Below are positions 26,901 to 38,764 of a DNA stretch of 64,000 nucleotides, one piece after another. Source of the DNA: Apostichopus japonicus. Taxonomy: Eukaryota; Echinodermata; Holothuroidea; Aspidochirotida; Stichopodidae. A program made the position numbers and the translations under genes. Below the pieces are notes generated by a model, which was not told the DNA's origin, searched no databases, and was given only the letters and a program-made list of their open reading frames with translations. Within the stretch, counting starts at the first letter, position 1, and each line of letters begins with the position of its first letter. The stretch covers positions 1,807,001 to 1,871,000 of the forward strand of contig NC_092578.1 of NCBI RefSeq assembly GCF_037975245.1, written 5' to 3'.

Positions 26901-28626
26901 TGTCTTTGTCTTTTTATGGTTGTCAGTGAAAGACACAGATATCAGAAGTGGACACGTTAGTGAAAAGGAACACAAATCCATCCATCATATACAGCCTAAT
27001 ATGACATAGTTCTTTGTAATAAACAACTCCCCGAAACAGACATTATTTGCTTCGAATGGGAGCGGCCATTTTGTAGAATCTGTGATGTCACAGTGCCTCC
27101 ATCTAGGATCAGGTACCTGTCTAGTTTCTCTCTGTTTTACTTTTCATATTTTCAAAGTAAATTGCTATCAGTGTTGACTTTGAAGCCAATTCCATCATTA
27201 CGGCTGTCATCTAGGTCATGCAAACAGCTTCCATAGTTTAGGTACATACAGCCTTCGCAAAAATCCATCTCAATTACGGAAAAATATAGATATTTGTATA
27301 TAAATAAAGAAAGAAATATTTTGACTTGATCTAGTCCTCAGTGTTGTGCATGAAGAAACTTGGAAGCTGAGATATATCTGATACGGTACAAAACTTTTCC
27401 TTAGCTGTTTGAGGAAGTTGTTCCTAAAAGTCATCTCTATTAAAGAGATTACTAATAAATGGTATAAAGGTTTGTGTCTCCTTCAAGGATGTAGAAATAC
27501 GTGTTACAAGTGAAAGGTGTTTTTTGAAGCCTGTACCAAACTAATCACCAGTCTACAGATGTCATTTGAAGGCTATTGTTAAACTTAACATAAACATATT
27601 AAAATGCACGTTTGTTTAGCATAGCCTTTTTAAAACTTTTTTGAAGAATTCTTTATACTTTTAACTTTGGTGACAGGCGTATTCAAAGGAGAACCGTAAA
27701 ACAGTTCACTTTGATAGATATTTTTCAGAGTCACAAATGTGATAAGTAAGTCAAGATATTGAGTACTTTAAGTGATCCTTTGAGGTATTTTTTTTTACAC
27801 TAGCATTACTACAAACATGTGAGATACTAACAATCCATAAACAGTTTGTTCTTATGGGCTTTCAGTGTATAGTTTTAAGTGGCAAACTTTTTTAACCTTT
27901 CTGTTGTCACATTTCCCCCTCCCCTTGCCCTCACCCCCCACCCCTATTTGTAAAGAAATAAAAGGGGTTAAGTAGAGAAAGTGACAAAAACTTGTTATCA
28001 GTAAATGTCTCAAATTATTCATGACGTTTCAGTGGCAAATCTTTAAGGATTTGTCATGGTAGTCCCTCAGACAACCAGGTCTAATGCTTTGCTTGTCAGC
28101 AGAACAAATTTGGTTTTTCACTAATAAATGTAGCATAATATTATAATGCATGACGAGTATGTACAGGTTGTTGAGGTATGGTGAATAAAACACCAGCTTT
28201 GGGTAATTAAAACTCCACTTTAGAAGCCCCTCCCCCTTCTCCCCCTTCTCCCATGGGCCTACAACTATCTAAATGATGGAGGCTGATACCAATTTTATCA
28301 TTTTACCTTTTTGCAGTATTTAGTTACAGCGTCATCCGACTTGCATTTAAACAACTAGTTTTCTGGCCGACCACCTCTACAGCCGGTTTTGGTCGTTCGA
28401 ATAGAAATTTGGTTTCTCGGACCGCTAAACGGCCGTTAAAATCCCCCCTTTCCCCCCACCATGCATTTGATATAGCAGTCAGGTGGGGATGTAAATCGTA
28501 CAGTTTATAATTAAAATCATTATAAAGTAGTATTTTCAATTTTTATTTTATAACGGAAAGAACAATCTCCAAAATGAACGGGATGATCTTTCAGATCGGG
28601 TCATGAATCCATCGGATATGGGTTAA

Positions 28627-28698
28627 TGACCTATATGACCTATATGACCTATATGACCTATATGTCATCTAAGAGGAACATTAATGACCTATAGGTCA
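28627..28698 (-). promoter_or_regulatory. Cluster of AGGTCA nuclear-receptor half-sites
   Basis: Four TGACCT half-sites at 28627, 28636, 28645 and 28654 are spaced by exactly three bases. A fifth at 28685 faces an AGGTCA at 28693 with two bases between. This is a repeat that happens to form DR3 and everted arrangements; function is not shown. Confidence 0.4.
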
Positions 28699-29680
28699 TC
28701 TCAGAGGGACAGAAGGAGAAATTAAGTACATGTTTGACATGGTTGCAGAATCATAATTCACTGGTGGCCTTAAAAAAGTTAAATCTAGTTTATTTCAAAA
28801 GTCCACAAAAAAAAAAGTTCTATATTTTTTAGGAAAAAAAATTATGCAAAATAACAAAACAAAAGAATAACACACACATAAAAACATGTTTTAAATTGAT
28901 ATAAATGTTTGTATATAAATGCTGTACTCAATGAAATGTACAAAAGTTCTATTTCTAAAGGAAGTTGTTTAATGAGTTGAATTCATGAGTTTATTCTTGG
29001 ACATTGAAGAGAGAAATTTTCATTGGATCAATCTGAAAAATTTTCTTTGTCAAATACCATCTAATAAGCATAATATTAAGTTTTTGAAATTACCCCCAAA
29101 TGCTGGTATGAATGTTTTGCATTATTAGCATCCCATGCACAGTTAATTTCTGTTTGAGTGCCTTGCCCTTTAAACAATGACCAGTGCACCCACCTCCTCA
29201 AAGAGATTTATACTCTCTGTACCAGGTTAACAGTAGAAGACAATAAAACCTGGAGTTTTTCATTCTTGTTGTATTTTGCCTTGTTACGGGACAGACGTTC
29301 ACAAAGATTTTAAAATTCTTGCCTAATAATGAGTTAATGTTGAGTAGAAAAATCTAATAATTTGTCAATAGTATGAATTTTATCACTGACAAATCAGTCA
29401 ACAAATCAACATAGTTATAATAATCAAAACTATGTATTTATAAATCATTTAATCTACTAATATCGAGAAATCACTGTTGGAAAATTCTACCAAAGTTATA
29501 AAAATTTATTGATGCTTTTTTTTTAGTTCTTAATTAAGTGAGCAAGTCGTTAACATTCCTATAAGACGATGACATAAATTGATTCAACCTTTGCTTCATT
29601 ATTTCCTTTTCTACTTCAAACAAATATTGTATCAATTCCTTTGAATCAGCTAGTATGTCTATAATCAAAGCAGAGTAACT

Positions 29681-30110
29681 GGGCGTGGCTTATTGCACTG
29701 CCTCTCAACCAATAACAAGATAGTGTCATCTCATTATAAAGAGGTGGGTAGGGCTACATCATAAGTCATGTGGCATGTTAAAACGTCTGTCAATATTTCT
29801 AAGTGGGCGTGGCTTATTGCACTGCCTCTCAACCAATAACAAGATAGTGTCATCTCATTATAAAGAGGTGGGTAGGGCTACATCATAAGTCATGTGGCAT
29901 GTTAAAACGTCTGTCAATATTTCTAAGTGGGCGTGGCTTATTGCACTGCCTCCCAACCAATAACAAGATAGTGTCATCTCATTATAAAGAGGTGGGTAGG
30001 GCTACATCATAAGTCATGTGGCATGTGAAAACATCTGTCAATATTTCTAAGTGGGCGTGGCTTCGTACCCTGCCACCAAGTCAGCAGCAAGGTAGTGTCT
30101 TTGTTATGAT
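29681..30110 (+). repeat. 124-bp tandem repeat with GC-box and CCAAT motifs
   Basis: Three nearly identical 124-bp units start GGGCGTGGCTTATTGCACTG at 29681, 29805 and 29929. A diverged fourth begins at 30053, and a GGGCGTGG outlier lies near 30204. Each unit has GGGCGTGGC followed by AACCAATAACA. Confidence 0.88.
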
Positions 30111-31372
30111 CACAATTGTGGGAAGGTTTACTTGCAATGCTAAGTAATTTACCATTGTGTATGATGCATATATATAGGGTAATGAATTGTATTAAAAATC
30201 TAATGGGCGTGGTTTCTTGCTCTGCCACATAATCAGTTACAATCTGTATCAATTCTCAAAACCTGAAACCTAGACTTAATTGTGTTTGTGAAATTATCAA
30301 TTTGATCCGTCTAGAATATATGGTCAGTATATTTATTTAGATTGAAAGTGTTAAACTGTCTACTAAAGAGGATTGGAATTCAGAATAGGCTTAATATATA
30401 TGGTGAAGTCATACATGGTTTTTTACCTCCCAAGTTTGGGGGGGGGGGGGGTCCTTTCAGTAGGCTTGATAGTGACCAAAGTATTTGGGCCATATATTCA
30501 GGTCTATAAATTTTGTCAATCTCAAGTGAATCACCACAAATTGACAGGGAAATTGTAATTCAATTTGTAATTCATTTATTTGCAATTTGTAATTCAAATT
30601 GTAATTCAATACAAAAAGAGCAAAGGATTCCAAGCATTTTTTTGTTGTGCCCAGAGTTTCCTTGTTGGCTTTTCTTCAGACATCTTGTATTTACATTAGA
30701 TGTAAGTTGATATTGGTTGATACTGATGGAAAAACTTGTTGTATTTATAGACAATCTCTCTGTCTCGTTACGGTAAATTCAAATGAAGATCAGTGATGTG
30801 TTTATCACTGCCTCCGTAATAAAGAACTCATTTTTGAAAGTACATCGTTAATTTTTCTTTCTGTTCCTTTCTGACAGTCCTAGAGTTTAAGAGTCTGAAA
30901 ACCGTAAACCTGTAACCGTAAGACCGTAACCGTAAAACGGTGATTGACGGTGTTATGTCAAGTGAATATCACTAGTTCTTTTGAAAGGGAACGAAACGGT
31001 TGTGGTGCGGACATTCCAACCACTACACAAACAAGGCTCTCATAGATAAACATCACAATACCCCCTGATGTAGTTGGGTAAAGAGGTCAGTGTAAAACAA
31101 CGAGAAATGAGGCTCTCACGTTATTGAATAACACAGGCAATAATGTTTAATATGGACCACAAATTCTTAATCTGGTTCAGGGACGAACCCAGGATTTTAA
31201 GAATGAGGGGGTCGTTGAACAGGCTCCCGTAGAGGGGATCAGAGAGTTTTCCCTCATAAAATAAAGGAAGGCGTGATATGATGCAATCTGAGGCATATTT
31301 AGGTAATTCGGTCTTCAATTTGGTTGTGCTAATAGCTTTTAGTTTGTTATTGTGTGGAGATCAGGGTTGTTC

Positions 31373-31411
31373 AACCATGGAGGTAAAAACATTTTTTACC
31401 TCCATGGTTCA
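31373..31411. repeat. Short perfect hairpin
   Basis: AACCATGGAGGTAAAAA is followed after about five bases by its reverse complement. It lies in a region without genes. Confidence 0.7.
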
Positions 31412-31610
31412 ACTGAAGGGCGGGGCGAGCTGTACGCCCCTAGGATCTGCCCAGTCCTTAAAGCAATACGATTAAGTATCATGGTCGGGTCTGTCTAGTT
31501 GCAGGAATTAATATTTCTGCGAGAAAGACTTTATGATCCCGTAACCGTAAGACAAAAACAAGACTCGAAATGTCACAGGGGTATACTACATCATTGAATT
31601 AATCATTTAA

Positions 31611-31960
31611 TTAAAGGCATTGAAGACTCGCCCCAAACCATGTGCCGTGCTCTGGAATAGTTAACTTTCTGTTGCTTGCAAGTGAAGTTTTTTCTTGTTG
31701 CTACAAAATGCAGACAGTAATGAAACGTGATACCTTGTTATCTTTTATCTAGACCTGAGATGTCCATCGCTGCTATGCACACTGTGTTGTGGGTATTGAC
31801 CGTAGCTGTATGTATTGACTGTACACTAGTGTCTAATTACTGTGTGTGTATTTTCTGAGGTCGATGGTGGTGTCCAACACTTCTGTTACACTTCATTCGA
31901 AACTAGGTCAGATTACCGGCATGAGACGTTTCTTTGTGCGCGAGTCTACACACCCTTTAA
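31611..31960 (+). mobile_element. TTAA-flanked MITE (Kolobok/T2-like), copy 1
   Basis: The element begins TTAAAGGCATTGAAGACTCG and ends in the reverse of TTAAAGGGTGTGTAGACTCG. TTAA targets and TTAAAGGRR ends are those described for T2-MITE/Kolobok elements. The interior matches 43990-44353 in reverse orientation. No coding frame was seen. Confidence 0.75.
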
Positions 31961-31999
31961 TGTACTACATTTAAACAAAAATGGAAGTTGTTGATAGCT

Positions 32000-33164
32000 G
32001 CGAATCAGAAACATAACATACACACAATTTAAACATTTCTCTTCACATTATAATGTGTCTTTGGAAAGTTAGTCGCGTAAAATGCTTGAAGGTTTGTGAA
32101 TGTGCAGCGCCGTTTTGTAAACTAGACCACTACCTGGTAAATGATACAGCGTCACCTGTATATAGGCATCTTCTGACGGAGGCAACCGTATGTGATCATG
32201 AGGTGTATACTATGGAACGCCGAAAGTATCAGGGATCAAGTTATTTAGTTTTCGCATCCTGGTTATATGTCTTGCGTGACTTTTCTTAAATAGCACCATA
32301 TGTGTTTTGTGACCTTTAATTTCATGTGTGCGTATTATATGCTTTCTCGTGTGTGAACATGCATGATCCATTATTATCCTCGATCATTTCACATTATTCG
32401 CGTTTCCGCAGTAAGGGATACAGGGGACTGAGGATCAGTGAATATCGCTACTGTATGTCATGACGATGTCAAGAGTTGGGTACCCAAAATATTGTTATTT
32501 TTCCATTACATTATACATACATTTAATTATGTTATATTTGTACTTTTTACTTGTGCTTGTACTTGTATACATATTACACATTCAAGGAGGATTTAACCCA
32601 GAATTTTGATATAGGACGGTGAATTGTCTTAGTGGTTATCATGCAAGTGAGATGGCTCATGCGTGCATGGTTGGGGGGGGGGGGGAGTGAATGGGTAGGT
32701 TTGAATTATACTAGCGGTGATGGGCAAATATATATTTTTTGGAGAAGGGGGTAAAGGGGCCTCAGTTTTGTTTTGTTGTTCTAGACAGAGGGGGGACAAA
32801 TGGCGGAGGAGCATTCCGACCCCCTCCCAATCCCCCTTTGGCGCCGCCACTGAGTATTATTCAAATCAAACTGGTCCCAAGATACAAAAAAATATATATA
32901 AATGAAGTCACAATTTCCAGTAGAACATATTTATATATGGACTGAATACAATTATGGCATATAAAGTATTCGGTTTATTCATTTACACTTACTTGAGTAC
33001 GATAGTTGACTTTATTCATTGTTTGTTACTTAATAGAGCATTAAAAAAAATCATTTCTGTATTTTCTGTATTTAATAATACCGTTTAATTAGAACTACTA
33101 TACTTTCTTTTATAAAGCCAAAGGGCAATACAAATGCAGTTTCCAAACTTTTTACACATAAAGT
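32000..33164. other. Gene-free stretch with a one-sided transposon end
   Basis: No convincing gene. The sequence ending TTTGGCGCCGCCACTG near 32852 looks like the terminus of a hAT-type element with G-rich interior, but no matching left end or duplication was found. Short open frames here are not supported. Confidence 0.45.
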
Positions 33165-33995
33165 ACTTATATGTTCTCACAGGAACTTAGTTACATATTC
33201 ACCACATATTTATATTTCCACACATGTTCAAACATAATAAATGCTTATAGTGTTCACACATGTACCTATATGTTTCACACAGCTACTTTGTTCAAACAAG
33301 TACTATTATGTTCACACACATATTTATGTTTTCACACATGTTCAAACATAAAATATGCTTATATATTCACACATGTAACCTACTTACATGTTTCAAACAG
33401 CTACTTAGTTCAAACAAGTACTATTATGTTCACACACATATTTATTTTTTCACACATGTTCAAACATAATAAATGCTTATAATGTTCACACCATGTACTT
33501 ATATGTTTCACACAGCTACTTAGTTCAAACAGGTACTATTATGTTCACACACATATTTATGTTTTCACACATGTTCAAACATAAAATATGCTTATATATT
33601 CACACATGTAACCTACTTACATGTTTCAAACAGCTACTTAGTTCAAACAGGTACTATTATATTCACACATATTTATATTTTCACACATGTTCAAACATAA
33701 TAAATGCTTATAATGTTCACAACATGTACTTATATGTTTCACACAGCTACTTAGTTCAAACAGGTACTATTATGTTCACACACATATTTATGTTTTCACA
33801 CATGTTCAAACATAAAATATGCTTATATATTCACACATGTAACCTACTTACATGTTTCAAACAGCTACTTAGTTCAAACAGGTACTATTATATTCACACA
33901 TATTTATTTTTTCACACATGTTCAAACATAATATATGCTTATAATGTTCACACCATGTACTTATATGTTTCACACAGCTACTTAGTTCAAACAGG
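33165..33995 (+). repeat. Higher-order minisatellite, about 233-bp period
   Basis: Blocks with TTCACACATGTTCAAACATA, CAGCTACTTAGTTCAAACAG and CATGTACTTATATGTTTCAC recur at about 33260, 33491, 33724 and 33953, each made of two related halves. Plus-strand open frames up to 170 codons across it are repeat artefacts. Confidence 0.87.
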
Positions 33996-34254
33996 TACAA
34001 TGTGATATTTCAAGTTGAGTGACGTCAACTAGGCTTGCATTGGCCATGAGGATAACAGCTACAGCATTAACAAGAAAACGTGCCCTCCCACAATTAGAAC
34101 ATGCTTGTTGAATTCCCATGGCATTGCATGCCATCGGTACTGGGATATTGTCCTGCGAATAAATCATTTTAGATAAAGCATTAACCATACAATGCGTGAA
34201 TGAAAGATGAGCATAAAGAATAATGGCGATGATGAAAATGACGATGGTGTTCAC

Positions 34255-34624
34255 CAGTGGCGTAGGAAGGTACTTTTGAGTGGGGGGGGGGGCTGAAGAC
34301 TGATGGCCGGCCTGGGTGAGGGGTCTAAGGGGAGGGAGTACCCCCTCCCCTTTTGGATTTTTTTTTGCATTCCAGGTGGCCTCAGATGCAATTTGGCGCA
34401 ATATAGCACACTTCAACACCCACTCCATTTTGTAAATAATTTTGCATTTTCACCTGGCCTGAGATGCAATTTGGTGCTCCAAATGAGAATTTTTCTCATT
34501 TGGAAATGAAAAAAGGGTTTTCTGACTTTCGAAGCCGGGGGGGGGGGGGGCGGAATGATACTTCCGCCCCCATATTTTTCACTGGGGGGGCTGGCGCCCC
34601 AGCCCCCCGGTTCCTACGCCCTTG
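34255..34624 (+). mobile_element. hAT-type MITE, 370 bp
   Basis: The element begins CAGTGGCGTAGGAAGG and ends CCGGTTCCTACGCCCTTG. The direct duplication GTGTTCAC lies on both sides (34247-34254, 34625-34632). It has internal G-rich and C-rich blocks and no transposase. It is the plus-orientation sister of 41563-41936. Confidence 0.88.
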
Positions 34625-35211
34625 GTGTTCACCGAAGACAACGATTAAGATGGCGATAATGACGGCGACGTCGACGGCCGTGCATGGTTGTGTCGGTGAC
34701 TTTATTAACATTATATGACATAGAATCACTGTTGTCAAACACATGCAGTTTGCAGAAAAACCACGTCGTATTGAAAACTTTCTTCTACGATAACTTGAAC
34801 CATTTTGGGGGGAAATATGAAATTATTTAACTGTATGTTAAATGAACAAACCCATTGATGTGCTAAAAGAAACAAGACTGAAAAAATGAAGTTATGATGT
34901 ACCTAGATTTGCAGAATGATATCGAGGAATATATTAACAACGTTTAGTTGTTAGTCAAATTACCAAGTTGAAAAAAAGATTACATTGAATTCATTATTTT
35001 GTCATCAAGCCGTTTATTTGAGAGACTGTTCGCTCTGAAACGTCACTATTTCATATTGATCAATCAACGCCCTTCTGTTTCATGTCCACCCATGGAAAAG
35101 ACACCGCGCCACCGTTACAAACCACCATACTCCTCCCTGGTCACCTGGTCTCGTATCCTCCCTACTGTTAAATAGTTTAGTAATCACATGGAAACTTGTG
35201 TAAAAGTAAGT

Positions 35212-35250
35212 TGGCCTGACGTTTCGATCCTAGCAGGATCTTCTTCAGAG
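35212..35250 (-). repeat. Hammerhead-like repeat end
   Basis: On the minus strand this reads CTGAAGA, A, GATCCT-GCT-AGGATC, GAAAC and GTCAGG. The order matches a hammerhead ribozyme core except for one extra A. It is the best-preserved of three related copies here. Confidence 0.42.
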
Positions 35251-35365
35251 GCTAAATGACAAGTTACAGTAACAGAGGGGACAAATGGAAACTTATATAC
35301 CGAGTGTAAAACATGACAAGCAAGGAACCGAAGTCAATCATTCCATCTTATTATGGATTAACAGA

Positions 35366-36365
35366 CAAGGGCGGCGGAAGCATTTTTATTCTGGGGGGGG
35401 GGGGGGGCACCAACGTCGAAGGGCACTTTGCAGAAATTCGATTGGACTGATGCAGCCTGATATTTAGTACCCTTTATAACTCTTATTGTATTATCTTATT
35501 TGCGTGTACACATCACACCATCAAGGCCCCCCCCCCTCCTCAAGGAAACAATGCATACCAGCACTGCAATATCCGATGTGCAAATTGGGAAACAAGGAAC
35601 AAGTTTTCTTTCGAGACAAAATGAGGTGAAATCATTATAAAGTCCAAGTCCCTGCATACGTATGCGATCGATACATGCATGAAAGCAAATGAAATATGTC
35701 AAAATACGAAAGGATGGGGTAGGGTAGGGTTATGGGATATTGAAACTATACTCATTATTCATAGTAGGCTATAAATGGCTTCTGCGTATGATAAAGTCAC
35801 AATGTAATATAGCAATGCCTTTTTGGAAATGCATTAGGATTTTTTAGGCAAATAGAATATGCATAATGGCACTCACCAGAATGTTAGAAGCCTTTTGGTA
35901 GTAAACATAGGCGTAGGAGGCGATGGGGGGGGGGCCCAACCATTTTTTTGGGGTGAAAATTCGGGCAATATGCAGATAATGTTTCGGGCCCCTACTGAAA
36001 GAAAAATAATTTGCTATGTGTTTTTCAATGGTTAAACTGATATTATTATGATCATTATTATTGTAACGACTTTCCCAATAATTCTAACCAATATGGAAGG
36101 GTAATAACACAGCAAATGATTGTATGTTATTGCGCAAAAAATTTTGGTAATACTTTTCGGGTAAGTCGTTACAGCCCCCGCCCTCCAAATCAAATTGGGC
36201 TCCTACGCCTATGGTAGTAAACATTTAAAACTTCCCGAAATATTCCATTCGACGTGGTTTCGCTTTGTAAACTCTTTTTTTATTAGAAATTTTTATGTAG
36301 AAAAAGGGCACATTTTTAACCTGAGGAAAAGTGGGGGGCACGTGCCCCCGGTTCCGCCGCCCTTG
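35366..36365 (+). mobile_element. hAT-type MITE of a second family, carrying a nested element
   Basis: The ends CAAGGGCGGCGGAAGC and inverted CAAGGGCGGCGGAACC pair across 1000 bp. The flanks TTAACAGA and TTGACAGA differ at one base, fitting an aged 8-bp duplication. A 308-bp element sits inside at 35906-36213. Removing it leaves about 684 bp, close to the 644-bp relative at 39860-40503. Confidence 0.75.
35906..36213 (+). mobile_element. hAT-type MITE, 308 bp, nested
   Basis: The terminal inverted repeats are CATAGGCGTAGGAG and CTCCTACGCCTATG. The exact 8-bp duplication GTAGTAAA flanks it (35898-35905, 36214-36221). The termini resemble those of 34255-34624 but the interior differs. Confidence 0.87.
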
Positions 36366-36713
36366 TTGACAGATGTAACAGAAATAGGACGAGAACGGGG
36401 TGTAGGCCCGGCCGGTGGGGGGGGGGGTGGATACTTACTATAACCTGTACCATTCTGTTTGCACTATCTATATTGTAATGTACCCTTCCGATCCTTCCTA
36501 TGCACGCCAAGTTGCGCCCGGCCGGTGTCTGACGTTTAGCACGGACCTGAGTAACCGGTTCTCCACTGTTAAGGAAACACATCAAGAGGAAGAAACTAGT
36601 GGATGTCTATACATCTGTTATGATGGAAGGGGAGCCCATAATGAATGTCGTAGAAACACCTTGCATGTCCAACTTCCTTAATTACAACAGTCTGCTCTGT
36701 CATAATCATAGAG

Positions 36714-36802
36714 TAGGGGAAGAGGGTGGTAGGGGGGGGTAGCCTACTATTGGGAAGAGGGTGGTAGTGGGAGTAGCCTACTAATGGAAAGAGGGTGGGA
36801 AG
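36714..36802 (+). repeat. Short G-rich tandem repeat
   Basis: Three units of about 40 bases share GGAAGAGGGTGGTAG and GTAGCCTACTA. Confidence 0.75.
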
Positions 36803-37543
36803 TTGGTGAGAACATCAAAACTGTTACCATCAAGACCCAATTTGAAAAATTTCACACTGTTTATCAATTTGTTAGTCTTCGTTTACAAAGTTCCCCTCAG
36901 TCGTTTGAACGAAAGTCATGAAAACAATATAACCCCCCCCCCCCCAATAACCACTCCACTGCCATGACACTGTAATCGTATGATCATTACTATGTTAAGT
37001 CAAGTAGTGACCAAGAGTCCCTCGGAAAGGGAAAAGATTCTACACATGTGATGATAAGGTTAAATGCTGGTGAGCGATCAGCTGTTTATAGTTTACACAT
37101 GCATGACCTAAGCCTTGCAAAAGGCCGAGAAGCGGTGATTCTCTTTCAACCACGGATTAAGGGGATCAAGGCACCGATCAATTGGAAATGGGGTGTAATT
37201 CCCCCCCCCCACCCCCTTGTTTCAACTCAAGATAAAAGTAGTTAATTATAAAACCTTAAATACATGTCAAATCTAATTTATAGCATTTATAGCTATTTTT
37301 TTCTCTGCTGTAGAGTCCCAGACCCTCAATACGCGAGTTCAATTTAATGAACTGAGGACAAACTCCTCCTTCTTAAAATCATGGATATGCTCCCTGGTCC
37401 ATATGTCATCACCGAGACACTGAGTCCTATCTAAACTACTGCATTACTGTTGTTTAAATCAGAAAGTTATTGCATTCTCAAATCTCGGCGTTTTGAAAAT
37501 ATTGGCATATTCATATTAACTGTTCGATTAATTACATTTGGCA

Positions 37544-37846
37544 TTACCGGTAACAAGATGTTAGAATACCCTCTTGAGCGGGCGTTAGCGTAACAATATC
37601 TTCAAATGTGGAATTCTCTCTAACGATCACGCCATCATTTCGCTCCAATTCAGCGTTTATTCGATCAAATGTTCTGTCATCAATGGCCTGCTGAATTTGC
37701 GCAAGTTGAGCTCCAGTTAGAGTAGGAAATTGAGGGGACAACCCCGATATGATAACTGCAGACACGGATACCAACACAATCCAAAAAACTATGTTGGTGT
37801 TGACAGGAAGATGCATTCTATTGTGGAAATGGGCAACATAAAACAT
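37544..37846 (-). CDS. Possible small secreted protein or first exon of one
   Basis: This is a 100-codon minus-strand open frame, not recognised. The second in-frame ATG (37816) starts MHLPVNTNIVFWIVLVSV, a good signal-peptide or signal-anchor profile with a hydrophobic core followed by small residues (SAVIISG). The rest is acidic and polar (AQLAQIQQAIDDRTFDRIN) with one NST sequon. A TATA-like TTTATAAAA at about 37868-37880 lies 50-65 bases upstream of 37816. That spacing fits the second ATG better than the first. Possible donors near the end (GTATTC or GTAATG) would make it a first exon. No downstream partner exon was identified. It could be a chance frame. Confidence 0.4.
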   Translation of the reverse strand: MFYVAHFHNRMHLPVNTNIVFWIVLVSVSAVIISGLSPQFPTLTGAQLAQIQQAIDDRTFDRINAELERNDGVIVRENSTFEDIVTLTPAQEGILTSCYR

Positions 37847-38764
37847 ATTGAAAGCGTTTTCTTTACAGTTTTATAAAAACAAAACAGTTAAAGATGCAAT
37901 TAAGAATATCTTTAGGCAAAGAATGTTCTTTCAAAATTGGGTGACACAATACTAAATCGGAAATACATTACTTTGGATAACCTTGGTGAAACTCATAACT
38001 CCACTCGGAGCTTGGAACTGGCTAGGTAGAATGCATATGTTTGGTGACCATTGGATGAAACCGCTTCTCTTCATATCTGTCTCTCCTCGTAAAGTATCAT
38101 ATGGTTCATATAAATGGCCCACTGACTAAAGGCTCTGCTGTAGCACGCTATCATGGAAAAGTTTCTTGAGATTACGTAATCGACGGGCCAACCACAGAAA
38201 CATTCAAAATCAGTGATGTTTTATATTTTCTTAATTCGTCCCCTTCATTGCTTACACCAGTAGATGTTCGTGCGCCATTATACGGGCTGTATAGGCTACT
38301 CTACGTCACACTGACGTATTAATTATATCAGTTTTTTCTCCTAATATTTAGCAATCTTTTCTAAACTGAAAGTTTCCTTGTTTTTACTTGTTTTGTTGTG
38401 TCTGCTATTATAACTGTCCCGAGATACGGGTTTATATTGTTACCCGCGTCCGCTTTTTGAAGTTGTATAGTTTCACACTACCCAATCGAACTTAAACCAA
38501 CGTATAAAAATTCCTCCATGACTAACGCAAGGACATGCAAATATGGGACTAGTGTTTGTAGCGGCTTCTATATACAGAATTGAACACTATAGAAGTTGAA
38601 TTCCGTATACTTGAATCCGCAAATACAATACTGCATGAAATGACTGAATACCAAACTAAATAGGTATATGCAGTAGATACGGGGATATAGCTCCCAGTTA
38701 TTAGATTGGATTAGCTAGTGAATACCATGATAAAACCTAAGGTCTAAATGTTTCCGAATGGTAG

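Larger units (their letters stand above)
26430..31610. other. Gene-free stretch downstream of DMT1
   Basis: No coding exon was recognised. It holds small tandem repeats (26823, 28627, 29681), a hairpin (31373) and CCGTAA-type simple sequence near 30900-30945. Near 31176 is an isolated transposon-like end (CAGGGACGAACCCAGGATTT) with no partner found. Confidence 0.6.

Noticed and set aside
28627-28698. Short palindromic repeat array resembling CRISPR
   Set aside because: Units are 9 bp with 3-base gaps in a eukaryotic genome, with no spacers of proper size and no cas genes.
30895-30945. Telomere-like CCGTAA repeat
   Set aside because: Units are irregular and do not match the animal telomere repeat TTAGGG; it is only a short simple sequence.
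33493-34005. 170-codon plus-strand open frame
   Set aside because: It follows the 233-bp minisatellite and repeats the same peptides, so it is a repeat artefact.
34464-34744. Open frames on both strands around 34.4-34.7 kb
   Set aside because: They lie in the G/C-rich MITE 34255-34624 and have no protein similarity.
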